64,000 bases of DNA from Streptomyces sp. WMMB303 (GTDB lineage: Bacteria > Actinomycetota > Actinomycetes > Streptomycetales > Streptomycetaceae), in NCBI RefSeq assembly GCF_029351045.1, contig NZ_JARKIN010000001.1, positions 6,045,001 through 6,109,000 of the forward strand. The letters run 5' to 3'. The notes beneath the pieces were generated by a model. The model saw only the letters and a program-made list of their open reading frames with translations. It made no database searches and was not told the DNA's origin. The translations under genes and the position numbers were made by a program. Shown here one piece after another: positions 8,133 to 16,032 of the stretch (the first letter of the stretch is position 1; every line of letters begins with the position of its first letter).

Positions 8133-9327
8133 CGTCGGCGCCACCGGTGGTGTGCCGACCGCCGGTGGCGTCCGGTCCCGTGTCGCCTCCGCCGGTGGCG
8201 TCCGGGCCCGTCTCGCCTCCGCCGGTGGCGTCCGGACCCCCTTCGCCGGTGGCGCCTTCTCCGGTGGTGTCGGGCCCGGCGGTGGACTCCTCACCGGCGC
8301 GGGCCGCCGCACCGCCGGTGGCGGCCTCGCTGCCCCCGGCGGCCTCGCGCTCGCTGCCCTCGGCGCCCTCGGCGTCGGGTGAGTCGTCGCCGCTCACGGC
8401 CAGGTCCTTGACCGGCTGCCGGTCCTCGGGGCCCCCGTCGGGTGCCGGGGCCGTGGCCGTCCAGGCGGCGCAGTAGAGCAGCAGCTTGGTCATGAAGCTG
8501 ATCCACAGCAGCAGCGCGATGGGGACGCCGAAGGCGCCGTAGAGGTTCTTGGCGGCGACCTGCTGCAGATAGCCGCCGAGCAGCAGCTTCAGCAGTTCGA
8601 AGCCGACCGCGCCCTGCAGGGCGGCCGCCACCGTCGCGCGGCGCGGCGGCCGCACCCGGGGCAGCAGGGTGAGGACGTACCACAGCAGCAGGAAGTCGGC
8701 GGCGACGGCCGCCGCGTAGGCGGCGGTGCGCAGCAGTACCGTGCCCACTCCGCCCTCGGCCAGTTCCAGGCGCTCGGCGACCCGGGTGACGGCGGTCACG
8801 GCGAAGGCGGAGCCGCCGAAGGAGACCAGTCCGACGACGCCGAGGCCCAGCAGGATGCCGACGTCGACGGCGCGGCGCACGACGAGGTTGCCGGGGTCCT
8901 CCTCCAGGTCCCACATGGCCCGCAGGCTCTCGCGCAGTACGCCGACCCAGCGGCCGCCGGTGAGCAGCAGCAGTCCGCCCGCGATGCCGCCGACGGTGCC
9001 CGCGTTGTCCACCAGCGACTGGAGTTCCAGCCGGTCGGAGATGCCCGGCACCTGCTCGGTCAGGGTGTTCTGGAGCCGGGTCATCTGGCCGTGCGAGAGC
9101 AGCGCGGCCGCCACGGCGGCGCCCACGGCCAGCATCGGGAACAGCGCGAGGAAGCTGTTGAAGGTGATGGCGGCGGCGAGCCGGGTCCACTTCCGGGTGT
9201 CCAGGTGCTCGTAGATCCGCCAGAGGCGGGTGGCGCGGAGCCGGGCGAGGGACGAGCCCACGATCGGCAGCTTCGTCAGTTTTTCCACACCAGCCACCTG
9301 CCCAGCCCCGCGCGCTCCAGCCGTCAC
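8038..9327 (-). CDS. YihY/BrkB-family inner membrane protein
   Basis: A 429-residue integral membrane protein of the YihY/virulence factor BrkB family, whose members are envelope proteins of unclear mechanism. Residues 1-280 carry the family core: WTRLAAAITFNSFLALFPML, then about five further hydrophobic helices. The last 120 residues are low-complexity (Gly, Thr, Ala, Pro, Asp) and include a 10-residue repeat. The start is given as GTG 9327, but in-frame GTG codons inside the first 15 residues are equally likely. The 3' end runs 95 bases into the convergent carboxypeptidase gene, so the tail length should be checked against orthologues. Confidence 0.85.
   Translation of the reverse strand: MTAGARGAGQVAGVEKLTKLPIVGSSLARLRATRLWRIYEHLDTRKWTRLAAAITFNSFLALFPMLAVGAAVAAALLSHGQMTRLQNTLTEQVPGISDRLELQSLVDNAGTVGGIAGGLLLLTGGRWVGVLRESLRAMWDLEEDPGNLVVRRAVDVGILLGLGVVGLVSFGGSAFAVTAVTRVAERLELAEGGVGTVLLRTAAYAAAVAADFLLLWYVLTLLPRVRPPRRATVAAALQGAVGFELLKLLLGGYLQQVAAKNLYGAFGVPIALLLWISFMTKLLLYCAAWTATAPAPDGGPEDRQPVKDLAVSGDDSPDAEGAEGSEREAAGGSEAATGGAAARAGEESTAGPDTTGEGATGEGGPDATGGGETGPDATGGGDTGPDATGGRHTTGGADVTRDGGGPVPEAASGGAPRTPPEPGRPEHRP
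8161..8240. repeat. 30-bp tandem repeat, about 2.7 copies
   Basis: The block GCCGGTGGCG recurs at 8161, 8191 and 8221 with an exact 30-base period. On the minus strand it encodes the decapeptide repeat around PDATGGG in the YihY-type protein's tail. It starts 28 bases after the carboxypeptidase stop. Confidence 0.88.
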
Positions 9328-9397
9328 CGGACGGTATCGCGTACCGCACGCCGCGGGGGCGCTGCCCTGCTCGGCGTTCCCCGTCCGGGGGAGGCGG

Positions 9398-10081
9398 TCA
9401 GAGCGTGGCGGGCGGGCGGGCCGAGCGCCGCTGGTACGGCGGGCGGCAGGTTCCGGACGGGAGGGTGACCTCGAAGCTGGGCGCGGCCTCCACCCCGGGG
9501 CCCTGCGGATGGCCGGGGCCGGCCGCCGGGCCCGGGCCGGCGCTGGGGTGCTGCGCGAACGGGAACTCGCGCTTGAGCCGCCACACCTGGTCCGCGCCCT
9601 GCTCGTAGAGGGCGAACCCGGCGGCCGTCCAGGCGCACTCGAAGTCGGCCAGCTCCCGGTGGGCGCGGTCCATGGCGGGCTCCGGAATGCCGTGCGCGAC
9701 GGTCACGTGCGGGTGGTACGGGAAGTGCAGCTCGCGATCGAGCGGGCCCTGCGGGTCGCGGACCTGCTCCTGGAGCCGGGAGCAGGCCGTGGCTCCTTCG
9801 ACGACCTGGACGAAGACCACCGGCGAGAGCGGCCGGAAGGTGCCGGTGCCGGAGAGCCGCACCGGGAAGGCGCGTCCGGCCAGCGCCACGGCCGCCAGAT
9901 GCGCCTCGATCTCCGGCCGGGCCGCGGCGGGCACCTCGGTGGGCGGCAGCAGCGTGATGTGGGTGGGGATGCCATGGGCGGCGGCGTCGCCGAAAGAGGC
10001 CCGCCGCGCCTGGAGCAGTGTGCCGTACGGCTCCGGGACAGCGAGCGATACGCCGAGGGTGACGGTCGCTCCCGCGCCCAT
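9398..10081 (-). CDS. 2'-5' RNA ligase family protein (2H phosphoesterase)
   Basis: A 227-residue cytoplasmic protein of the 2H phosphoesterase superfamily, whose members act on 2',3'-cyclic phosphates or 2'-5' linkages in RNA. The two signature motifs are present: HITL near residue 48 and HVTV near residue 148, supplying the two catalytic His/Thr pairs. The C-terminal 40 residues are Pro/Gly-rich. ATG 10081 is preceded by GGGAGAAC at good spacing. The gene starts 11 bases after the trpS stop on the same strand, so the two are probably co-transcribed, which fits an RNA-related role. The physiological substrate is not known. Confidence 0.85.
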   Translation of the reverse strand: MGAGATVTLGVSLAVPEPYGTLLQARRASFGDAAAHGIPTHITLLPPTEVPAAARPEIEAHLAAVALAGRAFPVRLSGTGTFRPLSPVVFVQVVEGATACSRLQEQVRDPQGPLDRELHFPYHPHVTVAHGIPEPAMDRAHRELADFECAWTAAGFALYEQGADQVWRLKREFPFAQHPSAGPGPAAGPGHPQGPGVEAAPSFEVTLPSGTCRPPYQRRSARPPATL

Positions 10082-10092
10082 AGGTTCTCCCT

Positions 10093-11106
10093 TCACTGCC
10101 TGCCGGGCACGAGGCCCACCTTGTCGTACACGGTCCGCAGCGTCTCGCTCGCCACGGCCCTGGCCTTCTCCGCGCCGTCGGCCAGGATCTTGTCCAGCGC
10201 CGCCGGGTCGTCCATGAATTCCTGCGTCCGGGTGCGGAAAGGTGTCACCCACTCGGTGACGATCTCCGCGAGGTCGGTCTTCAGCGCACCGTAGCCCTTG
10301 CCCGCGTACTTATCCTCCAGTTCCTGGATTCCGGAACCGGTGAGCGTGGCGTGGATCGTCAGCAGGTTGCTGATGCCGGGCTTCTTGTCCTGGTCGAAGC
10401 GGATGACGGTGTCGGTGTCGGTGACCGCGCTCTTGATCTTCTTCGCGGTGGTCTTCGGCTCGTCCAGCAGCTCGACGAGGCCCTTGGGAGTGGACGCCGA
10501 CTTGCTCATCTTGACCCCGGGGTCCTGGAGGTCGTAGATCTTCGCCGTCTCCTTGAGGATGTACGCCTCGGGCACGGGGAAGGTGGCGCCGTACCGCCCG
10601 TTGAAGCGCTCGGCGATGGTGCGGGTCAGCTCCAGGTGCTGGCGCTGGTCCTCGCCCACCGGCACCTGGTGGGCCTGGTAGACCAGGATGTCCGCCACCA
10701 TCAGTGCCGGGTAGGTGAACAGCCCGACGCTGGTGTGGTCGGTGCCCTGCTTGGCCGACTTGTCCTTGAACTGCGTCATGCGCGCGGCCTCGCCGAACCC
10801 GGTCAGGCACTCCACGATCCAGCTCAGCTGGGTGTGCTCGGGCACGTGGCTCTGCAGGAAGAGCGTGCACCGCTGCGGGTCCAGTCCGGCGGCCAGGAGC
10901 TGCGCCGCGGCCAGCCGCGAGTTGTCGCGCAGGTCGGCCGGGTCCTTGGGGATCGTCAGGGCGTGCAGGTCGACGACCATGTAGAAGGCGTCGTGGGTCT
11001 CCTGGAGGGCCACCCACTGGCGCACGGCACCGAGGTAGTTGCCGAGATGGAACGAACCGGCAGTGGGCTGGATACCGGACAGCACACGAGGACGATCATT
11101 GACCAT
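10093..11106 (-). CDS. trpS: Tryptophanyl-tRNA synthetase
   Basis: Class I aminoacyl-tRNA synthetase charging tRNA-Trp. The protein has 337 residues, normal for the bacterial enzyme. The HIGH-like motif is FHLGNYLG near residue 20, preceded by GIQPTAG, and the KMSKS loop is VKMSKS near residue 200. QDQ-type contacts are suggested by VGEDQRQHLELTR. Streptomycetes often carry two TrpRS genes, one of them an indolmycin-resistant form. From memory the copy in this chromosomal neighbourhood is the housekeeping one, but the sequence alone does not prove it. The gene diverges from rocD and is followed closely by the 2H-family gene. Confidence 0.96.
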   Translation of the reverse strand: MVNDRPRVLSGIQPTAGSFHLGNYLGAVRQWVALQETHDAFYMVVDLHALTIPKDPADLRDNSRLAAAQLLAAGLDPQRCTLFLQSHVPEHTQLSWIVECLTGFGEAARMTQFKDKSAKQGTDHTSVGLFTYPALMVADILVYQAHQVPVGEDQRQHLELTRTIAERFNGRYGATFPVPEAYILKETAKIYDLQDPGVKMSKSASTPKGLVELLDEPKTTAKKIKSAVTDTDTVIRFDQDKKPGISNLLTIHATLTGSGIQELEDKYAGKGYGALKTDLAEIVTEWVTPFRTRTQEFMDDPAALDKILADGAEKARAVASETLRTVYDKVGLVPGRQ

Positions 11107-11347
11107 GCCGTCATTCTCTCAGGTGTCCGGACCGGCCGATGCCCCCGTCCCGGGTGACCTGGGGCACGGGAGAGATCCGCGGGAGCACGCGGGCCCGGCA
11201 CGGAGGCACGGGGGCTCACGGCCCGGGCCGGGGGCGCGCGGCGGAACCGATCGGGCGCTCTCGTACCCCCCGCCTGCCGAGGGACGATAGAAAGGTGCGG
11301 CCCCACCGGGCAGGTATGCCGGTATGCACGGCGGAACGGAGACGACG

Positions 11348-12574
11348 ATGTCGACGCAACCCACCCTCTCAAGCGCCTCGAGCGCACAGAGCATCGCCAC
11401 AGCGGAGGCTCACAGCGCGCACAACTACCATCCGCTCCCTGTCGTCATCGCCACCGCGGACGGCGCGTGGGTGACCGACGTCGAGGGGCGCCGCTATCTC
11501 GACATGCTGGCCGGCTACTCGGCGCTGAACTTCGGCCATCGCAACCCGCGCCTGATCGCGGCGGCCAAGGCCCAGCTCGACCGGGCCACCCTCACCTCGC
11601 GTGCCTTCCACAACGACCGCTTCGCGGACTTCGCCGCGCAGCTCGCGGAGCTGTGCGGCATGGAGATGGTGCTGCCCATGAACACCGGCGCCGAGGCGGT
11701 GGAGACCGCCGTCAAGACGGCGCGCAAATGGGGCTACCAGGTCAAGGGGGTCCCCGACGGACAGGCGAAGATCGTCGTCGCCGACAACAACTTCCACGGC
11801 CGCACCACGACGATCATCAGCTTCTCGACCGACGAGGAGGCCCGGGCCGACTACGGACCGTACACGCCGGGCTTCGAGATCGTCCCCTACGGCGATCTCG
11901 CGGCGCTGGAGGAGGCCGTCGACGCACACACGGTGGCCGTCCTCCTGGAGCCCATCCAGGGTGAAGCGGGCGTTCTGGAGCCCCCGCCCGGGTATCTCGC
12001 CGGGGTCCGCGAGCTGACCCGCTCCCGCGGGGTGCTGTTCATCGCCGACGAGATCCAGTCCGGGCTCGGCCGCACCGGCGCCACCTTCGCCTGCGAGCAG
12101 GAGGGCGTCGTCCCCGACATGTACGTGCTGGGCAAGGCGCTGGGCGGCGGCGTGGTGCCCGTCTCGGCCGTCGTCTCCACCCGCGAGGTGCTGGGCGTCT
12201 TCCGCCCCGGCGAGCACGGCTCGACGTTCGGCGGCAACCCGCTGGCCTGCGCGGTGGCGCTGGAGGTCCTGGAGATGCTGCGCAGCGGCGAGTACCAGCA
12301 GCGCGCCAAGGACCTGGGCGAACACCTGCACCGGGAGCTGCGCCTGCTCCCGACCACGGCCGTCCGCGAGGTCCGCGGCCGCGGCCTGTGGGCGGGGGTC
12401 GACATCGATCCGTCGTACGGCACCGGCCGCGAGATCTCCGAACGGCTGCTGGCCCGCGGGGTGCTGGCCAAGGACACCCACGGCTCCACCATCCGGCTGG
12501 CCCCGCCGCTGTGCATCTCCAGGGAGGACCTGGACTGGGGCCTGGACCAGCTCAGGTCCGTGCTCACGAGCTGA
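11348..12574 (+). CDS. rocD: Ornithine--oxo-acid aminotransferase
   Basis: PLP-dependent class III aminotransferase converting ornithine and 2-oxoglutarate to glutamate semialdehyde and glutamate, in arginine/ornithine catabolism. The protein has 408 residues. Visible motifs include MNTGAEAVETA for phosphate binding, DEIQSGLGRTG for the pyridine-ring contact, and LGKALGGG containing the PLP-binding Lys. The start at ATG 11348 is chosen over ATG 11324 because GGAG lies 6 bases upstream. No other arginine catabolism gene is adjacent, so it appears to be a stand-alone unit divergent from trpS. Confidence 0.92.
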   Translation: MSTQPTLSSASSAQSIATAEAHSAHNYHPLPVVIATADGAWVTDVEGRRYLDMLAGYSALNFGHRNPRLIAAAKAQLDRATLTSRAFHNDRFADFAAQLAELCGMEMVLPMNTGAEAVETAVKTARKWGYQVKGVPDGQAKIVVADNNFHGRTTTIISFSTDEEARADYGPYTPGFEIVPYGDLAALEEAVDAHTVAVLLEPIQGEAGVLEPPPGYLAGVRELTRSRGVLFIADEIQSGLGRTGATFACEQEGVVPDMYVLGKALGGGVVPVSAVVSTREVLGVFRPGEHGSTFGGNPLACAVALEVLEMLRSGEYQQRAKDLGEHLHRELRLLPTTAVREVRGRGLWAGVDIDPSYGTGREISERLLARGVLAKDTHGSTIRLAPPLCISREDLDWGLDQLRSVLTS

Positions 12575-12611
12575 CCCCGCCGCCGGTCGACTGACACGGC
12601 CCGCACGGCAC

Positions 12612-12646
12612 GGCGCCGCCGCCCGGCCCCTCCGGGCGGCGGCGCC
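12612..12646 (+). terminator. Terminator after rocD
   Basis: A perfect 14-bp stem (12612-12625 with 12633-12646) with a 7-base loop begins 38 bases after the rocD stop. There is no T-run, as is common in streptomycetes. Confidence 0.75.
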
Positions 12647-12778
12647 CTGTGCGTCGCGGGGTGACTCCCGGCGTGCCCCTGTCCCGCTTCGCGCGGAGGC
12701 AGCAGGGGGGGCAGCCGAAGCCGGGCGCGGCGCGGAGCCGCAGCACGCCGGCAGCGCGTCCCCGCGCTGCTGCCCGGG

Positions 12779-13093
12779 CTACCCGTCGTCGCAGACCGCG
12801 AGCCGGAGCCCCCGGCTGTGCGCGATGCGCAGCGCGTCACGGAGGGCCCGCACGGCCGCAGTCAGGGCCAGGCGCAGCGCGAGAGCCCCGGCGCCGGGGT
12901 CCGCCAGAAGCGCCTCGCCCTCCCCCAACACCCCCGCCGCGTCGCGGATCTGCCGCTCCTCGGTCGCATCGGCCAGCGCGGAGATCATCCCGTCCTCGGC
13001 CCCGGGCGCCAGGTAGCAGGGTTTCCCGGTCTCCGACGTCCACGGCAGCAGGCGCAGGTCCTCACCGACGACGGGTTCGTACTTCTCGGCCAC
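12779..13093 (-). CDS. Hypothetical protein, 104 residues, divergent to the XRE regulator
   Basis: Small soluble protein that I do not recognise. The start is GTG 13093, which has an excellent AAGGAG six bases upstream; longer starts lack such a site. The sequence opens with a short polar part (near VGEDLRLLPW), then appears mainly helical, with Ala/Leu/Arg-rich stretches from residue 35 to 95. No signal peptide, membrane helix or metal motif is visible. The pairing with an XRE-type regulator across a 137-base divergent promoter suggests co-regulation. It could be a partner of that regulator, but this is inference only. Confidence 0.6.
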   Translation of the reverse strand: MAEKYEPVVGEDLRLLPWTSETGKPCYLAPGAEDGMISALADATEERQIRDAAGVLGEGEALLADPGAGALALRLALTAAVRALRDALRIAHSRGLRLAVCDDG

Positions 13094-13157
13094 AAGGTGC
13101 TCCTTTCTCCTGCACGTCATGGTCTTCGGGGCCGAGAGGCATTGCGACGACGCCGGC

Positions 13158-13198
13158 GGCGTCTGATCGGCGTCGCCAAAAGGCGTCAAACCGGTGTC
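13158..13198. promoter_or_regulatory. Four phased GGCGTC-type repeats, candidate operator
   Basis: GGCGTC occurs at 13158, 13169 and 13182, and GGTGTC at 13193. The start-to-start spacings of 11, 13 and 11 bases would place the sites on nearly one face of the helix. The last copy overlaps the -35 region proposed for the XRE gene. Self-regulation by the XRE protein is inferred. Confidence 0.5.
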
Positions 13199-13223
13199 AT
13201 ATGAGGGCGCCACGTTCTAGCGT
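13195..13223 (+). promoter_or_regulatory. Putative promoter of a leaderless XRE regulator mRNA
   Basis: TGTCAT (13195-13200), a 17-base spacer, and TAGCGT (13218-13223) form a plausible -35/-10 pair. Initiation about 7 bases downstream falls on the ATG at 13231, so the transcript would have no leader, consistent with the lack of a ribosome-binding site. Confidence 0.5.
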
Positions 13224-13230
13224 GAGCCGT

Positions 13231-14007
13231 ATGACGACAGCGGAGCAGGTACCGAACGACACGCTGAGGGCGGTGCGGATCGCGCTGCGACTCAGCCAGG
13301 ACGACCTGGCCCGGGAACTGCGGCGGGCGGGCGAAGCGGCCGGGGAACCCAACGACGCGAACAAGCGGCTGGTGCAGCGCTGGGAATCGGGCATCAGCCG
13401 GTCGCCCAGACCGGTGTACGCCCGGGCCCTGCAACTGGTCACCGGGCGCCCCGTGGAGGCACTCGGTTTCGCGCTTCCGATGCCCCGCCTGCGCGTCAGA
13501 GACGACGGACACGGCGGTCACGATGTGGACGCGGAGGCCACGGAAACGGGCGGGGACCGCGACCGTTCGCAGCCCTCCCCGGCGCCGGCGCCCCAGTGCG
13601 GCGGAATCTGGCTGAGCCGCTACGAGTACTACAGTTCCGGCCGCGGCGACACCTTCACCGGCGCGCACCACCTCGTACTCGTCCAGCACGGGAACCGCAT
13701 CACCGGGGAGTCGCTGCCCGGCGCTTCGGCGAACCCGGATTCCCCGCTCACCCTCGATGTGACCGTGGACCGCAACGTGGTCACCGGCACCTGGACCGAG
13801 CAGTCCGCTCCCGACGGCTACTACGCCGGCGCCCGCTACCACGGTGCGCTCCAGCTCCTCGTCGAGCCGACCGGGCGCCGGATGACCGGCAAGTGGATCG
13901 GGTTCGGGAAGGACTTCGACATCAACTCGGGCCCGTGGGAACTCGTCTTCCAGCACAGCTCCACCAGCAAGGCGGCGCTGGAGCGCTACAGCCGTCCCCC
14001 GGAGTGA
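13231..14007 (+). CDS. XRE-family regulator with C-terminal beta-rich domain
   Basis: A 258-residue protein. Residues 5-75 form a helix-turn-helix domain of the XRE/Cro type (VRIALRLSQDDLARELRR, then RLVQRWESG, the expected recognition helix region). After a variable acidic linker (85-115), residues 120-255 are beta-rich with repeated aromatic and Gly positions (GGIWLSRYEYYSSGRGDTF, TGKWIGFGKDF), like a small barrel. This suggests ligand sensing. The start at ATG 13231 fits a leaderless promoter. It is divergent from the 104-residue gene, and its 3' end overlaps the convergent MocR gene by 22 bases. The ligand and targets are unknown. Confidence 0.8.
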   Translation: MTTAEQVPNDTLRAVRIALRLSQDDLARELRRAGEAAGEPNDANKRLVQRWESGISRSPRPVYARALQLVTGRPVEALGFALPMPRLRVRDDGHGGHDVDAEATETGGDRDRSQPSPAPAPQCGGIWLSRYEYYSSGRGDTFTGAHHLVLVQHGNRITGESLPGASANPDSPLTLDVTVDRNVVTGTWTEQSAPDGYYAGARYHGALQLLVEPTGRRMTGKWIGFGKDFDINSGPWELVFQHSSTSKAALERYSRPPE

Positions 14008-15512
14008 CAGGCGCGCGCCAGCGCCCCGCACAGGGCGTTAAGCGCGGCGGTGCAGGCGTGTTCGGGCGGGGTGCCGTAGCCGACCACCAGCGCCGGGTCC
14101 GGCGGCGGCTGCGCGGGTGCCGCCGGATGGCGGAAGGCGGAGAGCGGGTCGAGGGCGACCCCGGCGCGGTCCAGGGCACGCAGCGCGTCCGCCTCGGTGA
14201 CCCCGGGCGGCAGGCGCAGCACGGCGTGCAGTCCGGCCGCGATACCGGTGGCGCTCACCTCGGGGACCCGCAGGGCCAACTGTTCCACCAGCCGGTCGCG
14301 GCGGACACGGTAGCGCTGCCGCATGGCGCGTACGTGGCGGTCGTAGGCGCCGCGTTCCAGGAAGTCCGCGAGGGTGAGCTGGTCGAGGGCGCCGGTGGTC
14401 CACTCCGCGGGCGTCTTCGCGGCCAGCACGGCGTCCACCAGGTGCTCGGGCAGCACCATCCACCCCAGCCGTAGCGCGGGGGCGAGGGCCTTGCTGGCAG
14501 TGCCCAGGTAGACGACCCGGTCGGGGTCGAGCCCTTGGAGCGCCCCCACCGGGTTCCTGTCGTACCGGAACTCGCCGTCGTAGTCGTCCTCCAGGACCAG
14601 TCCGCCGCTCCGGCCGGCCCAGTCGACCACGGCTGCCCGGCGGTCGGGGTGCAGCGGCGCCCCGAGCGGATACTGGTGTGCCGGGGTGAGCAGTACGACC
14701 CGTACACCGGTGAACTGCTCCTCGGTGTCGAGGAGTTGCGCGCGGGCGCCGTGGGAGTCGACCGGCAGGGGGCGGGTGCGGGGGCGGGAGGTCTGCTCCA
14801 GCAACTCGCGGTGGAAGGGCAGTCCGTACTCCTCGACGGCGATGTCCCCCGGCACCGCCCGGGCCAGCAGTGCGATGCCCTGGGCGAATCCGGCGCAGAT
14901 GACGATGCGGTCCGGGTCGGGGCGGACTCCGCGGGCCCTGGCGAGATAGTCGGCCAGCGCCTGCCGGAGCTGACCGGCGCCGCGCAGGTCGCCGTGCGAG
15001 AAGGCGCCGGCCGGTGCGTCGGTGAGGGCGCGGCGTGCCGAGGTGAGCCACGCCGAGCGGGGGAAGGCCGAGACGTCGGGTGCGCCGGTGCGCAGATCGT
15101 GGGCGGGGCGCTGCTGTCCGTGCCGGTCCCGGGCGAGCGACAGCCGGGAGGGCCGCTCGGCGCGGGTCCGGGCGGCCGGGCGGCGCGGGGGCGCCGGGGC
15201 CGCGCGGTCCGCCACCCGGGTCCCGGAGCCCTGCCGTGCGGACAGCCACCCTTCGGCCACGAGTTCGGCGTACGCCCCGGCCACGGTGTTGCGCGCCAGG
15301 CCCAGATCGGCGGCGAGGGTGCGGGACGAGGGCAGGCGGGTGCCGGGGGCCAGCCGGCCGGTCCGGACGGCGTCGCGGAGCGCGGCCAGCAGGGCGGCGC
15401 GGGGGCGGGGCGCCCCGGGGCCCGCCGTGGAGCCGAGATCGAGGTCGAGGTGGAGGTCACTGCCGGTGCGGCGGTCCCGGCGATGCCGAGAATTGGCCCA
15501 CGAATCTGCCAT
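13986..15512 (-). CDS. MocR/PdxR-type transcriptional regulator (GntR HTH + aminotransferase fold)
   Basis: A 508-residue fusion. The GntR-type winged helix is at residues 25-95 (LPSSRTLAADLGLARNTVAG is the HTH). A fold-type-I aminotransferase-like domain fills the rest. The PLP lysine lies in TASKALAPALRLGW near residue 325, and the VLEDDYDGEF run is typical of MocR proteins. Such proteins bind PLP and often control vitamin B6, GABA or taurine genes. None of these genes is nearby; the divergent neighbours are an AhpD-like and a PEP mutase-like protein. Start ATG 15512 abuts an inverted repeat, and TATGGT (15525-15520) is a plausible -10 for a leaderless transcript. Confidence 0.88.
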   Translation of the reverse strand: MADSWANSRHRRDRRTGSDLHLDLDLGSTAGPGAPRPRAALLAALRDAVRTGRLAPGTRLPSSRTLAADLGLARNTVAGAYAELVAEGWLSARQGSGTRVADRAAPAPPRRPAARTRAERPSRLSLARDRHGQQRPAHDLRTGAPDVSAFPRSAWLTSARRALTDAPAGAFSHGDLRGAGQLRQALADYLARARGVRPDPDRIVICAGFAQGIALLARAVPGDIAVEEYGLPFHRELLEQTSRPRTRPLPVDSHGARAQLLDTEEQFTGVRVVLLTPAHQYPLGAPLHPDRRAAVVDWAGRSGGLVLEDDYDGEFRYDRNPVGALQGLDPDRVVYLGTASKALAPALRLGWMVLPEHLVDAVLAAKTPAEWTTGALDQLTLADFLERGAYDRHVRAMRQRYRVRRDRLVEQLALRVPEVSATGIAAGLHAVLRLPPGVTEADALRALDRAGVALDPLSAFRHPAAPAQPPPDPALVVGYGTPPEHACTAALNALCGALARACHSGGRL

Positions 15513-15542
15513 GGAAGTGGACCATACATCTGAACCACTTCC
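15513..15542. promoter_or_regulatory. Inverted repeat in the MocR divergent promoter, candidate operator
   Basis: GGAAGTGG (15513-15520) and CCACTTCC (15535-15542) form a perfect 8-bp inverted repeat with a 14-base spacer. It fills most of the 46-base gap between the two divergent starts. From memory, the left arm (AAGTGGACCA) resembles the corynebacterial PdxR motif built on AAAGTGG. Confidence 0.6.
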
Positions 15543-15558
15543 GCATAGGCTCGCAGCC

Positions 15559-16032
15559 ATGACGACCACACCGCGGATGGACATCTGGCAGACCGCACCC
15601 CGGCTGATGAAGGGCATGTATGCCTTCCAGGAGGCCGCGTCGGCGGCGGGACTCGAACCCGTGATCGGCGAGCTGGTCAAGATCCGCGCCTCGCAGATCA
15701 ACCGCTGCGCCTACTGTCTGGACATGCATCTGGCCGACGCGCGCAAGGCGGGCGAGTCGCAGCTGCGGCTGGACCTGCTCGCCGCCTGGGAGGAGAGCGG
15801 CGACCTGTTCACGGAGCGGGAGCGGGCCGCGCTCGCACTGACGGAGGCCGTCACCGACCTGACGGACGGCTTCGTGCCGGACGAGGTGTGGGAGCGGGCC
15901 GCCGCGCACTTCGAGGAGGCCGAACTCGCGGCGCTGATCGGCCAGATCGTGGCCATCAACGCCTGGAACCGGTTCAACGTGACCGTGCGGGGCCTTCCGC
16001 AGAGCCTGCGGGACGGCGGCCGGGCCGCCTGA
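15559..16032 (+). CDS. Carboxymuconolactone decarboxylase/AhpD-like protein
   Basis: A 157-residue helical protein of the CMD/AhpD superfamily. The redox motif CAYCLDMH (Cys-x-x-Cys with a following His, near residues 52-59) is the alkylhydroperoxidase D signature, so a peroxidase-linked or thiol redox role is more likely than ring decarboxylation. The start is ATG 15559, only 46 bases from the divergent MocR start. Its stop overlaps the next gene's ATG (ATGA), so the two are translationally coupled and probably both controlled by the MocR protein. Confidence 0.87.
   Translation: MTTTPRMDIWQTAPRLMKGMYAFQEAASAAGLEPVIGELVKIRASQINRCAYCLDMHLADARKAGESQLRLDLLAAWEESGDLFTERERAALALTEAVTDLTDGFVPDEVWERAAAHFEEAELAALIGQIVAINAWNRFNVTVRGLPQSLRDGGRAA

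Noticed and set aside
12649..13230. N-terminal extension of the XRE regulator reading frame
   Set aside because: The upstream part is antisense to the 104-residue gene and its divergent promoter; the promoter spacing supports ATG 13231.
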